Assembly: GCA_963580285.1 (NCBI GenBank)
Contig: OY757010.1
Location: 213,498,138 to 213,562,137 of the forward strand
Source of the DNA: Lucinisca nassula
Lineage: Eukaryota > Mollusca > Bivalvia > Lucinida > Lucinidae
DNA: 64,000 nucleotides
Direction: 5' to 3'
The notes beneath the pieces were generated by a model. It did not search any database. It was not told the DNA's origin and saw only the letters and a program-made list of their open reading frames with translations. Each line of letters begins with the position of its first letter. Positions within the stretch are counted from its first letter, which is position 1. Made by a program: the position numbers and the translations under genes. Positions 11,066 through 21,225 of the stretch are shown here, one piece after another.

Positions 11066-11327
11066 GGCTAACGCCCCCGTCAACACTGTATAGGTCATTT
11101 GGAGACGTTGCTTCATAATTTGTAGGACTTTTACCCGACAATGAGACGAAATGACATCTCAAGCCCTGATGCCCAATGAAACCAATAGGTTTTACAAGGA
11201 CGGTCCGACTCGCAATTCTTTTCCTGGACAGGCTTAGCACCTCTTAGTGGTTTACTAGTACTTGCGTGCGGTCAGTTTCAGCTCTGTGTGGAAGCATCAT
11301 GCAGCCCATCTACTTTTTCAAGCCCCT
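11066..11327 (-). mobile_element. SINE-E, opposite orientation
   Basis: Reverse complement of the same family: CCCCCGTCAACACTGTATAG, TTTTACCCGACAATGAGAC, GGACAGGCTTAGCACCTC and TTTCAAGCCCC. It lies tail to tail with the preceding SINE-E, so the two form a large imperfect inverted repeat. Confidence 0.8.
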
Positions 11328-11357
11328 TGCTACAATGGTCGAATAGAATAGTAGAAA

Positions 11358-11641
11358 AATATGTTCTATAAAAGGGTTATTCTTTGGAAGCAAGGAATAC
11401 ACAACAGAACTGAAAAAAATATGGAGTGTACATGTTTTCTCGGCCAGACTAGCTAGTTTCGGCCAATTAGGCCTCATCAGTGACCCTCAGATATTTTAAA
11501 AATTCACAATGGAATCAATGATCCCAAAGGACAAGAACATATAATCTACATTATGATGTAGGACAGGGAGACGTTTTACCGCCGCCACACATTCCCACAC
11601 ACCAGCTGTAGTGAAGTTAAATATGTTCTATAAAAGGCTCG
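11358..11641 (-). mobile_element. Hammerhead (retrozyme-like) unit, ~1.1 monomers
   Basis: The landmark AAATATGTTCTATAAAAGG occurs at both ends (ATGTTC at 11361 and 11623), a spacing of 262 bp. The interior is the reverse complement of the 20.6-kb and 60.6-kb units, including the GGCGGTAAAACGTCTCC and GTGTAGATTATATTTTC regions. It contains one hammerhead motif on the minus strand. There is no ORF; the function implied by similar animal retrozymes is a self-cleaved, circularised RNA copied by a LINE machinery (inference). Confidence 0.75.
11438..11491 (-). ncRNA. Type I hammerhead ribozyme, core intact
   Basis: On the minus strand: helix I strand TCTGAGGGTCA, core CTGATGA, stem II GGCC-TAATT-GGCC, core GAA plus A15.1, stem III ACT-AGCT-AGT, cleavage triplet GTC, then helix I partner TGGCCGAGA. 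All catalytic-core positions match the hammerhead consensus. One helix I pair is lost compared with 60742-60795 (G:G instead of G:C). Predicted cleavage lies between 11447 and 11446. Confidence 0.8.
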
Positions 11642-11790
11642 TTAAGTCACCCACTGGTGGACTCTTCCATTGATATATGTCCATTTGTCATTTAATGGTA
11701 TGTCGGATCTAATATTTTCGTTTTCATTCTGTTTTTTGACAAATAACTACGTTAGCAAACAATGTAGACCCATATCAGACGCCACAACTG
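11642..11790 (+). mobile_element. Family Z MITE fragment
   Basis: GTCACCCACTGGTGGACTC, ATTGATATATGTCCATTTGT and AGCAAACAATGTAGACCCAT resemble the right arm and central palindrome of family Z in shuffled order; no clean ends. Confidence 0.4.
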
Positions 11791-11989
11791 GCCTAAATGT
11801 ACAGAGGAACGTGCCTGCTAAGATTCAACACTGTTGTTAAAGATGAATACTATCGTTAAAACAGATCGGGAATTTCGACCCCCTTTACTTTTACTTTTCT
11901 GATGAAAACTCGTGAATAAGACAAATACCAGTGCTTCAGCTGAAGTGCCGGATGCTTTTAGCTTTATGAGTGTTACCATATATGGGTAT

Positions 11990-12682
11990 GGCGGCCATTT
12001 TGGTCATGTGACCTGGACCTAAAACGGTTCCCCCAATAAATGCGCCTTATCGTAAGGAGCAAAAATACATATTATACTTCAGTACTGTATTCTGAATCGT
12101 TTGCAGGATAAAATGCATTCTCACTTTTCCAATACAAAAGCATATGTGTCAAAGTTTGACCTAGGCACAAAGAAGGTCAAGGTCAACCCAGGGTCACCAT
12201 TTTAGCAATTTATGATGGGCCTACGTCCCAGATGCTATTTATCAAGTTTCATGGAAATCTGCCCAGTGGTTCTGGAGAAGACTATTTTTGAAGGGTTTTT
12301 ACCATATATGGCTTGGCGGCCATTTTGGTCATGTGACCTGGACCCCATGAGCAAATTTTGTTTCCCCCATCCCATAGAGGCTCCATTTGAAATTTGACTT
12401 CAATCGGCCCAACGGTTTCCGAGGAGAAGCAGTTCGAAAATTTTCAAATTTTTCCTCGGCGAGGCTATACTAAATAAAATGTAATATTTCGCAAGTTCAT
12501 TGGTTAGATCTCATTGATATCTATCAGTATGCCAAAAATTGTTTAAATATTCCAAGCGGTTAAGTCACTATCACTAATTTTCACAAACGGGTTACGGACG
12601 GACAGACTGACAGACTCCGAATGACAGAATGACACGGTGATTTTAGGGCACTCTTAGAAATCAACCGACTTCAGTCGGTTGC
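11990..12682 (+). repeat. Bivalve-type repeat with terminal hairpin (array III)
   Basis: Two related stretches carry ACCATATATGG, GGCGGCCATTTTGGTCATGT, GACCTGGACC (near 11975-12015 and 12300-12345) and GGTCAAGGTCAACCCAGGG. Near the right end there is an ACGGACGGACAGACTGACAG tract and then a perfect hairpin CAACCGACT/AGTCGGTTG at 12662-12681. Same family: 26.5, 27.3, 28.4-29.8 and 49.4 kb. Confidence 0.6.
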
Positions 12683-12868
12683 TTTTTCTGCGGGTCGTGC
12701 AATCACATGTCGCATGAGTGTTCACGGACTTGAAATACACTGAGTGAAATATGTTTGGTTCTTAGAATGATGTGTTGGGAACAGTTGTATGCTACAAGTG
12801 GCAGTTTTAGCCGTTTTCGTAAACTAGAGAGAGGACATTTCGGAGATAATCAGGAAAATGCACTCCAC

Positions 12869-12990
12869 AGGCAGGCAGGCAGGCAGGCAGGCGGGTGGGC
12901 GGACGGACGGGCGGACGGACGGACGGACGGACGGACAGACAGACAGACAGACAGACAACAGAGAGACAGACAGACAGACGAAAACGAACC
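12869..12990 (+). repeat. Compound tetranucleotide microsatellite
   Basis: Successive (GGCA)n, (GGAC)n and (GACA)n runs with small interruptions. Long ORFs on both strands through here (threonine/aspartate-rich or serine/valine-rich) are artefacts of the period. Confidence 0.95.
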
Positions 12991-13283
12991 GACAGACAGA
13001 TGGATGGACAAACTAACACACACGTATATCTGTATGCTCGCAGAAACCAGCCTTAGAAATTGAAATATGCACGTACTGCTTTAGTGCGCAAAGTAATCAA
13101 GTAATCGTAGCTCATATTCCCTCAGAAAAAAAAACACATCAGAAGAAAAGGTGCCTCCCAGCACGCACCGTCAGCGTAGACTGGAATCAGCCTTTCAGTT
13201 ATCGTTCAGCCTTCCCAACATTGGGATATTATGAGCTTCCCAATAGCGCACATTGTCAAGTTAGCAAATCGGTGGTTTGATTT

Positions 13284-13480
13284 TTTATGTAAACAGCACT
13301 TTATAGAGATTGATCATCTATGTAAACAGCACTTTATATAGATTGATCATCTATGTAAACAGCACTTTATATAGAAAAAAGTGGTGAGTTGCATGGGTAT
13401 ATCAAGGATCTTTATTTAAACTTCAGAGCATAGATGGTAGGCACCGCCATACTGAGGAGGTTTTAGGTAGCTGTGCACTA
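13284..13480 (+). repeat. 33-bp triplication inside a decayed family B copy
   Basis: ATGTAAACAGCACTTTATA recurs three times at 33-bp spacing (13288-13372). The last copy continues into TAGAAAAAAGTGGTGAGTTG and a decayed core (GCACCGCCATACTGAGGAGG), so a family B arm was locally amplified. Confidence 0.6.
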
Positions 13481-15066
13481 AATACGGGCGGTACTGGATT
13501 TTATCACTTTGGGACAGAGCTTTTAGTTGCAATCTAAATACCAGGCAGGCTTCCATTGGATAAATATATAAAAGGATAGTTATAAGGAAATAAAATGATG
13601 TGTGTTTTATAATTATATCTGCAAGCTCAAAGAGATTGTTGCTGATTTTATATTGTCACCTCTCCTTTAAAAAGCCGGCTTGTATTCACTGCGAATCTGC
13701 ATGTAAACAAACATGGCGGACCATAACTTGAAAAGGAGACGAGCAACATGTGGATTTTTTCTCATCAACTTGTTGACCTAGGATGGCTCTATAAATGAGT
13801 AAGGATTGAAAAGTTTTGTATGTGTAGTTTTTGTGGGAGCATGTAAAAGGTTACCATTGTCGCCTATGGAAAATATTTAGTGGTAAGCTCCCTATACCAA
13901 AAGTTGAAAAATTAGCCCCACACTCCAGTTTTCAGTCATTACATCATATTTTAACACATTGGTAGGTTCTATCCAAATCTGTATCATAAAATGGATATTC
14001 CTGGCATGTGGTTTGTCACAGAAACTGTAAAAAAAGTGTAAGGTTAGTGGTAATTAATAATTAAGTCTAACTGGGTGTATTTGATCAGTTTTTGCTTCTG
14101 ATCTGTGCATTGGGGGGGGGGGGTACTTTAAAGCCATGCTAATCAATTGTTATTGGGTTTGTTTTGGAAAAAAGCTTACAGTAAGTGTTTAACCGGATAC
14201 ACAAGAGAAAGAATCTACTCCATCTGGAATTTAACAGTAAGGTTACATGGTTTATGAACTTGGTCTCTAGCCAAAGCAAAACTTCAAAATTGTCTCTGCT
14301 GCAATATCGCGATAAGTTTTCTCATCTATTATTGGTTCTAATTGATTAGATCATGTTAAAGGATCTGAACAGATATGTATCCACTGTTTCATATGGTATT
14401 AAGGCATTTATAATCATTTTTGTCAAAGTTTTATCGTCAAAATACCCTCAAAATGCCATTTTTACATAAAATAGAGGGTATAGGTGTGAAATCAGCCATA
14501 AATACCAGTTGGTATGCTATTAAGGCATAATTTAGTGCATTTTAGGATTGAAGTGTTCCAAAGACATAGGAGAAGAACCACTGATGCAAGCCGGTGTCTG
14601 GGTCCATTCCAGAAAGAGGTAAAATTTGCGCTTTTTCACAAAATATGGTTTGTTCGGCTTTCATTACAGAATCTGAAAGCGATAACTTTTTCGCAACTTT
14701 CAAAGATTCTTTGCCACTGAACATTTATTGTGCATGCTTAAATTATTAGATATGATATAATTTCTATTTGACAATGCTTTTGATGGATCATAAAGACAAT
14801 AAGGGTTTGGTATAATGAGTGTGGAAGCAGAAAGACCGGAAGTGAACGAACCATCATGACCATCTGCATATCATTTTTATGAAGAAACCATGCTTAAAGA
14901 GCGACATGATTACAGTAAACAGAAATTGGATATACACTTGTTTGTCTTATTAAAGTACACTTGAGTTCAGCCTTTTGGTGTGACCGGTCAGTACTATTGA
15001 CCCTTACACCCCTGAGTTTCTGATATGGACATTTGGATATATCTCTTTTGCCAATCACGACAATTG
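13481..15066. other. Low-repeat stretch, no gene recognised
   Basis: About 1.6 kb with little similarity to the rest of the window. It includes a G11 run near 14112 and a GTAAACAAACATGGCGG motif near 13703. Overlapping short ORFs at 14514-14724 on both strands show no domain, start context or splice signal that would single one out. It could be intronic or intergenic. Confidence 0.4.
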
Positions 15067-15104
15067 TCGTCTGCTTTTTCGTCTGCCGGTTGCTTTAAAA
15101 AGTC

Positions 15105-15190
15105 ACTTTTGCAAACAGCGTGGACTCAGATCAGACTGCTTATGTAGGAGGTCTGATCTAGGCACACACTGTTGTGCCTGTTTGCCAAAA
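15105..15190 (+). mobile_element. Family Z central palindrome, fragment
   Basis: TTGCAAACAGCGTGGACTCA and CTAGGCACACACTGTTG form the family Z inverted pair around TCAGACTGCTTATG; terminal CCC/GGG ends not found. Confidence 0.45.
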
Positions 15191-15368
15191 TATTTTTTAA
15201 ACGTTTGCAAAAAGAATCAGCAGACGACATAAGCAGACGACATTTTGGGGAGTAGGTTTTTCTCTGCATCTTAATGGGTCAAACAGGACGATAAACTGTG
15301 TAAATACTAACGATGTGGCTAACGACGAGCCTTCACATCTGGAGCTACACTGTTTCCATTGATATATG

Positions 15369-15600
15369 ATCCCCGCCAAGCGAATTTGTGTCTTCGAGCA
15401 TTCTATGACAAATTTTAACTGCGCATGCCCAGCCATTCAGAGGGACCAGGGATATGGCTTTCTGTCTGAAGGTTCCTCTTGATTCACTGCTTGTATGAGC
15501 GAGCAGCGAAGGTTCTGGCGAGACTGCGCGGATGCGCAGGCTCGCCTGAATCGTCGCTGCTCGCATAGGCGATAAGTACCAAAGTCGCTTGACGGGGCCC
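15369..15600 (-). mobile_element. 5-bp-TSD MITE with GC-rich palindrome
   Basis: Ends ATCCCCGCCAAGCGAA and CGCTTGACGGGGCCC, flanked by the perfect target duplication ATATG (15364-15368 and 15601-15605). Same interior hairpin as the 9806 copy, with a few substitutions in the loop. Confidence 0.85.
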
Positions 15601-15666
15601 ATATGTATCTATACAGGGCTATTGGGTTGAAAGAGTGATCGCCCTGTATGCTGGGTATTTTTTTCG

Positions 15667-15849
15667 CAGCAGACGACATTTTGAAATATTTTTTCTAATT
15701 TTCCCAGAATGCAGGATTTGACATCTTATGCAAATTGTCTCCTTTGGAGACAATATGCAAGTTGTCTCCTTTGGAGACAATTTGCATGAGATGTCAAATC
15801 CTGTTTTCTGCGAAAAATAAGGAAACTATCAACTATTTGTCGTCTGCTG
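15667..15849. mobile_element. Fold-back element with CAGCAGACGACA ends
   Basis: Terminal inverted repeats CAGCAGACGACA and TGTCGTCTGCTG bound it. Inside is a strong palindrome with arms GGATTTGACATCT and AGATGTCAAATCC and two GTCTCCTTTGGAGAC mini-palindromes. Partial copies of the same terminus occur at about 15067 and 15208-15235, so an older element may surround the 5-bp-TSD MITE. Confidence 0.7.
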
Positions 15850-16050
15850 AATTCGACAAGAGTCGTACATACGAGATGATTGACGAGCGGAAATGATGTA
15901 TATTTACCCTTTAACGCTCTTTGACTAATACAAATACTTTTGCACAACGTGTAGATCCAAACGTGAGGGGTCGTAATCAGCCGTCCAATCAGGACCTACG
16001 CTATTCACTATGCTGTGAATGATTTCGACAACAATCTGGGTAGACACGAT

Positions 16051-16323
16051 GCATTAGGAAAACATGCCTATTTACATGTAAAATATTGAAAATTTTACCA
16101 CCCAAAATGAAAATTTGCAGATAAACTTTTTAATATTTTTCATATTTCTGGGCAAAACATAGATTGTTGGAACTCCTTAGAACTGCCTCTGGGAGGCGGT
16201 TATCTTTGTTTTTGAGCAGAAATAAAAATAAAAAATATATTGATATCCCTGTAAACCCCAGTTTTAATATATAAAAGTGGGATTTAAGGGACTCAAAATA
16301 ATCTAGGCGAGTTTTCATGATGG
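16051..16323 (-). mobile_element. Family A MITE
   Basis: Starts CATTAGGAAAACATGCC and ends GGCGAGTTTTCATGATG, with the AAACCCCAGTTTTAATATAT arm. The core is eroded on one side (CTCTGGGAGGCGGTTATCTT). Confidence 0.75.
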
Positions 16324-16365
16324 GTAGTGTACAGAGTTCAAGATGGAAGGGTCCATTTAAGAATC

Positions 16366-16808
16366 TCAGGGCTGTAAGAGTAATTGGTTGATGGCATTCC
16401 AAAACACGAGAAAAACAAAAACCGCCATTATTGTCAGAAACAAAACCATTGAAGACAGAGACGACACAGTAAACTGAGACGGTACTGTGAACTGAGACGG
16501 CACTGTGAACTGAGACAGTACTGTGAACTGAGATGGTACTTTGAGTTGAGACGGCACTGTGAACTGAGACGGTACTGTGAACTGAGACGGCACTGTGAAC
16601 TGAGACGGTAATGTGAAATGAGACGGTACTGTGAAATGAGACGGCACTGTGAACTGAGACGGTACTATAAACTGAGACGGTACTGTGAACTGAGATGGTA
16701 CTGTGAACTGAGACGGTAACTGAGACGGTACTGCGAACTGAGACGGCACTGTGAACTGAGACAGTACTGTGAACTGAGACGGTACTGTGAACTGAGACGG
16801 TACTGTGA
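16366..16808 (-). other. Repeat-encoded ORF with hydrophobic tail
   Basis: On the minus strand an open frame without an ATG runs through the minisatellite as VPSQFT repeats (about 20), leaves the repeat at SSLSSM and ends in a 20-residue hydrophobic stretch (VLFLTIMAVFVFLVFW) before the stop at 16366. It resembles a repeat stalk plus membrane anchor, but the frame is open chiefly because the unit lacks stops. I do not call it a gene. Confidence 0.2.
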
Positions 16809-16945
16809 ACTACAAATGTACTGTGAACTGAGATGGTACAGTGAACTGGGACGGTACTGTGAACTGAGACGGTACTGTAAATCTAGACGGCACTGTAAAC
16901 TGAGGCTGTGCTGTAAACTGAGACGGCACTGTAAACTGAGACGGC
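16455..16945 (+). repeat. 18-bp minisatellite, ~27 copies
   Basis: Unit GGTACTGTGAACTGAGAC with variants GGCACTG and AGTACTG, repeated head to tail; one 12-bp unit near 16715. Because 18 is a multiple of three, the minus strand reads as a VPSQFT hexapeptide repeat and the plus strand as a RYCELR-like repeat. Confidence 0.95.
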
Positions 16946-17092
16946 TATGCCTATCCGCATGGCATACGCGTTTGTGCTTCTGTCCCGTTGGTGTCGTGGG
17001 TGGATGCGTAAGGTAATATTACATGTATAAATTTCCAATCATTTCCTTGAATAGATTTTAACAACATACAAAAACGAGCAGCGAGAATAATA

Positions 17093-17277
17093 CAGTAAAA
17101 TTTCTATTTAAAGACCACCTTTGGGACTGTTCAATAGTGGTCTTTAAGACCACTTTTGAACAGTCCCAAAGGTGGTCTCCCACTAGAGCACACTGGATGC
17201 AGAAAGCACAAAACACAAAGAAACTGTAACTATGTTTTCAAAAAGCATAATTGTCTCAATTTTAGGTGGTTCCACTG
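17093..17277. mobile_element. TA-flanked MITE with CAGT ends (pogo/Tigger-like)
   Basis: TA at 17091-17092 and 17278-17279 flank CAGTAAAATTTC...GGTTCCACTG. Inside is a palindrome with arms GACCACCTTTGGGACTGTTC and GAACAGTCCCAAAGGTGGTC. CAGT termini and TA duplication are typical of Tc1/mariner-pogo elements. Related fragments: 35000-35162, 40430-40520 and 44940-45020. Confidence 0.75.
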
Positions 17278-17314
17278 TACTTCAACCTGATATTATAACT
17301 CCGTCTGAGTAGGT

Positions 17315-17606
17315 CCCCGCCCATCGGGACTTGTAGAAATAAATGGGCTACATGATGCTTCCACGCAGAGCTGAAACCGACCGCACTGGTAAACCGCTTA
17401 GACGATCTAAGCCTGCCCAGGCAAAGTGGTGCGAGTAGGAACCGTACATTCTTATCAACTCTAGTGGTGTCATTGGGCGACAGGGCTTGAGATGTCATTT
17501 CATCTCAATGTCGGGTAAAAGTCCCACAAAATTGGAAGCAACGTCTCCAAAATTACCTATAGAGTGTTGAGGGGGACGTTAAACATCAAATCAAACAAAC
17601 AAACAA
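17315..17606 (+). mobile_element. SINE-E
   Basis: CCCCGCCCATCGGGACTTG head, GACGATCTAAGCCTGCCCAG centre, CATTTCATCTCAATGTCGGG, and the 3' end ACGTTAAACATCAAATCAAA followed by CAAACAAACAAA. Confidence 0.85.
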
Positions 17607-17931
17607 AATTCCGTCTGAGAACATGGTCTGAGAATTACAGCGGTTACCATTCCAAAAAAACGATTACCATATTTACCCTTGTTGGTTTGGTCGCCATGAG
17701 GCGGGCAAACCGGGTATAATGATCAGATTGTAGCTATTCCATGGAGGGGCACGTGACGCGATCAACCAATCAGCTTAAACGATGATGCAATACTATACTG
17801 CAATTACAGGAAACAGCCTGTCTGAATAGCGAAACAGACCGAAAAGCAAGCGTTTCAACTCCAACAATAAAAATATCTTCAGGGAAATGGATACACCTGG
17901 CAGTTGTGGCAGTTAGTCTACCAGTTTTACC
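17607..17931. other. No recognisable feature
   Basis: About 320 bp without repeat matches. A 65-codon minus ORF (17770-17967) runs into the next MITE and has no supporting signal. Confidence 0.4.
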
Positions 17932-18162
17932 GTATTTCGAAACACACCTATTCAAATACATTGTCATTTTTTGGCCAAAGAAAAAGAAATTTAAAAAAAA
18001 AAATGGAATATGTGCCTTTTTTGCTCAAAACATAGATTGAGGGGAGTCGACAGAAACGCCTCGACGAAGCGATTCTATCGAGTACCCACAATCCAGTGTC
18101 TCAGAGCATGAATACGGAAATTAATGTATACCCCTGCAAACCCGAGCTTTACTATACAAAAG
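17932..18162 (-). mobile_element. Family A MITE, left part of an interrupted copy
   Basis: Starts TTTCGAAACACACCTATTCA and runs through the core (GAAACGCCTCGACGAAGCG) to CTTTACTATACAAAAGTG. The missing right end, TTAAAGGGGATCACAATTC to GATTTCGTAATG, lies at 20862-20897, 2.7 kb away, beyond nested insertions. Confidence 0.75.
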
Positions 18163-18351
18163 TGTAGATTATATTTTCTTGTCCTTTGGGATCATTGATT
18201 CCATTGTGGAATTTTGACAATATCTGAGGCCTATGATGAGGCCTAATTGGCCGAAACTAGCTAGTCTGGCCCAGAAAACATGTACACTCCATATTTTTCA
18301 GTTCTGTGGTGTATTCCTTGCTTCCAAAAGATAACCCTTTTATAGAACATA
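18163..18351 (+). mobile_element. Hammerhead unit, 5'-partial
   Basis: Begins mid-unit at TGTAGATTATATTTTCTTGT and runs to TATAGAACATA, where a transposon interrupts it. It joins in register with the unit that resumes at 20595. Confidence 0.75.
18223..18276 (+). ncRNA. Hammerhead ribozyme, core mutated
   Basis: Stem II, GAAAC, stem III and the GTC triplet are intact, and the 3' helix I strand TGGCCCAGA is present. The first core base is A instead of C (ATGATGAG at 18233) and the 5' helix I strand is altered (TCTGAGGCCT). Substitution of C3 abolishes hammerhead catalysis in known ribozymes, so this copy is probably inactive. Confidence 0.7.
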
Positions 18352-20594
18352 CTGTAAATGACCAATTAATTCGAACAGTAAAAAAATAAATACTGATCCG
18401 GGTGTTGGAACTATTAGAAAATATCAGATTGGAAATAACTGTTTGATCTGAAAGAATTCCATACATTGGATCAGGCTGTGTTCAATATTTTATACAACTA
18501 CGTTTTTTTTTTTTCCCGTGGCCCTGTCAATCCGCAAGTGATTAGAAGTTATAAATATCAATTATGCAGTGCAGAAAAGTTTGATCTATAAATAAGTCAG
18601 TGTGTGCAGGGGGGTCTTTGAATGCGATACACATTGTCATTAATGACATTTACACCTATTGAACTATCACTATTCCCTTTAAAATGGGCGAGTCAATTTG
18701 TGATCTCAAAAATAACAGAAATTGATTTGTTTGGAGCAATTTTTTTTTCTTAAGAGTAGCCCATATCTAGGAAAAAGAGGATTTTTCAAAGAATTCCTTT
18801 TAGTCTGTAATATTTTTTTTGTTCCGGCTACACCGCAGCAGACAAAGTCCAGCTACATGTATATATGGGATGGGATGTTGAAACCCGCACGTGCAGCTAC
18901 CCAGTGGAGCTAGGCGCATAGATACTTCACACCCCCCACCCCCACCTATATTGTTTAAGCGCATAGTGAAGCCTCAGGCGAGACTGCGCAGCCTTGTTTG
19001 TGTGTTCTCTGTTTACTAATAAGCAGTCTCAAACCAGCGTGAGCCGGGGGCATGTAGCAATTCAATGCCCATCGAAGTAGTCCGGTGAAGACTGATTAGA
19101 CTGTGCGGATGCAAAACCATCATGTTATTTAGATAGGCAAGTAACAAGAAAAAGAAAATGCGGACATCATACACAAATTTGATCTTCACTTTATGCGCGA
19201 TGAAACATTTCAAACCTCTTGAACATTGAAGACACAATCCCGATTGCACAACTGTGCAGACTTATCAGTCTTTTCTGTACGCACATGCGCAATAAGTATT
19301 TTACTCGAGATAGGAGATCTGAACAGACTGATCCTTGCACTTGGTAGCTTAGGATGTGTTTGTAACGTCGCAAGCAGATTGGGCCGGTCAAATGTACACG
19401 CCGTCGTTTTAAGCCGGCGCACGGCGAAAAAAAAAAGGTTTCAAACGAAAGACCAGATTAGCCTGCGCATCTAGCCAATGTGGCCATAGTTTTCGCCTGT
19501 TGTTCTTTGATTAGCACAGAGGCCATGGTAGGCACATACGAACAACGAAGACTATTCAGACTATTCAGACTGCATGAATGTGCAGGCTGACCTGAGTCTT
19601 CCCCCACACCGAATATGATTTATTTTCTTAATCAAGTTCCCCGAAATTACTTCCAATAAAACCTTGTCACCGTGAAATAAATGGGCATCTTCACTTGCTC
19701 CTCAGAAAACCAGGGTAGCCGCTTCTGCTATCAAAGAGGCATTGAATCAATGCCACGGCACATGGAAAAAGGGTAACACTGTCACACAAATAATAATGAA
19801 AGCTGAAGCTACGCTCCAAAGAGTCTGAGAGCAAAGCGAAAACACTTACAAATGCATGGTGATCCAAGCCTTTGTAGGCCACAATGCTACATCACCGACT
19901 AGGATCAGCCTGAACATCGATGCAATGTGATCAGTCTTTATTGAACCCTTAAATCTTACGAAGTCACAAGGCTAAGTGAAACCCCTTGCCTTGCATACCG
20001 GTAGTCGGTGCGCATGTTCAGTGTTTGCAGGTCGTTGAGAAACCAGCGAAGACACATCTTAGCGTACTCATTCATGCAATCCGATTAGAGTCTTCGCTGA
20101 TCGCATGAGCCTGATGCAGACGATGGGATTTTCACAACATAAATAAGCGAAACTCCTGTGGCTCATCAAGGTTGATCTAAGCACTTGCAGCCTGCGTTTC
20201 TCGCAGTCTGATCAGTATTCGGTGAGGGTATGAACCTTCCACTACCACAGGGCTATCCAAAGTGAGAGAAGCGAAAACCATTTGCCTTACAGAGTGCATG
20301 TTAATCCGAGTCTTTGGAAGTCGCACACATTTCATGCTAAGTTTTCTTCTTTTTTTCGTGCGCTATCTCATATACGACCAGTACGATGTTGTAATGATAA
20401 ACCCGGGAACGGTCCGAAATGCTTGTTCTGGATGCATTTTTCGGCATTTTTTTTTGTGTGTTCGAAGTATTAAAAATTCTGATTTCTGAAAAATTTGGGA
20501 GTTCGAATTAAATGAGAAAGTTTTCAGCCATAAATTCGGAATAATTTTGGGTGTTCGAACTGCTAGGGTGTTCCAATTAATTGGTCACCTACCG
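18352..20594. mobile_element. 2.24-kb TA-flanked DNA transposon-like element
   Basis: Left end CTGTAAATGACCAATTAATT and right end (inverted) CGGTAGGTGACCAATTAATT are TIRs; TA is present on both sides (18350-18351 and 20595-20596). Removing it restores a continuous hammerhead unit (TAGAACATA to TTTAACTTC), so the ends are well supported. The right end has subterminal repeats of GTTCGAA (near 20460, 20502 and 20552). No transposase ORF is recognisable. The interior (18950-19620) holds decayed copies of the GCGCAGTCTCG/AGACTGCGC fold-back family also seen at 33977 and 37035. Confidence 0.7.
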
Positions 20595-20861
20595 TATTTA
20601 ACTTCACCACAACTGGTGTGTGGGAATGTGTGGCGGCGGTAAAACGTCTCCCTGCCCTACATCATAGTGTAGATTATATTTTCTTGTCCTTTGGGATCAT
20701 TGATTCCTTTGTGGAATTTGGAAAATATCTTAGGGTTACTGATGAGGCCTAAATGGCCGAAACTAGCTAGTCTGGCTCAGAAAACATGTGCACACCATAT
20801 TTTTCAGTTCTGTGGTGTATTCTTTGCTTCCAAAGGATAACCCTTTTATAGAACATATTAA
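20595..20861 (+). mobile_element. Hammerhead unit, complete monomer
   Basis: Continues the 18163 unit after the transposon: TTTAACTTCACCACAACTGG, GGCGGCGGTAAAACGTCTCC, GTGTAGATTATATTTTC, the hammerhead, TTGCTTCCAAAGGATAACCC and the end TAGAACATATT. The complementary 9-mers TCCTTTGGG-like and CCAAAGGAT would pair in the RNA, adding to a rod-like fold. Confidence 0.75.
20728..20781 (+). ncRNA. Type I hammerhead ribozyme, core intact
   Basis: Core CTGATGAG (20739-20746), stem II GGCC-TAAAT-GGCC, GAAAC, stem III ACT-AGCT-AGT and triplet GTC ending at 20772. Helix I strands TCTTAGGGTTA and TGGCTCAGA pair less well than in the 60.7-kb copy (one mismatch, extra G:U pairs), so activity may be reduced. 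Confidence 0.78.
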
Positions 20862-20897
20862 AGGGGATCACAATTCTATAGGCATGATTTCGTAATG

Positions 20898-21197
20898 TTT
20901 GTTTTGTTTGTTTGAGGTTTAACGTCCCCGTCAACACTGTAAAGGTCATTTTGGAGACATTGCTTCCAATTTTGTGGGACTTTTACCCGACACTGAGATG
21001 AAATGACATCTCAAGCCCTGTCGCCCAATGAAACCAATAGGGTTTATTAGCATGGACGGTCCGCCTTGCACCGCGGTTCCTGGAGAGGCTTAGATCCTCT
21101 AAGCGGTTTACCAGTACTAGTGTGCGGGCCGGATTCAGCTCTGCGTGGAAGCATCATGCCGCCCATATATTTCTTCAAGCCCCTATGGGCAGGGGCT
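20898..21197 (-). mobile_element. SINE-E with 13-bp TSD
   Basis: Perfect target duplication TGATTTCGTAATG at 20885-20897 and 21198-21210, taken from the end of the interrupted family A MITE. Tail TTGTTTGTTTGAGGTTTAAC at the left, head ending CCCCTATGGGCAGGGG at the right. Confidence 0.9.
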
Positions 21198-21225
21198 TGA
21201 TTTCGTAATGAAAATACAATTTTAA

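Noticed and set aside
12755..13063. 102-codon ORF rich in D/R/T and a minus-strand ORF rich in S/V/C
   Set aside because: Both are translations of a tetranucleotide microsatellite.
16455..16945. A CRISPR-like array
   Set aside because: The 18-bp units are directly adjacent with no unique spacers, and the genomic context is animal.
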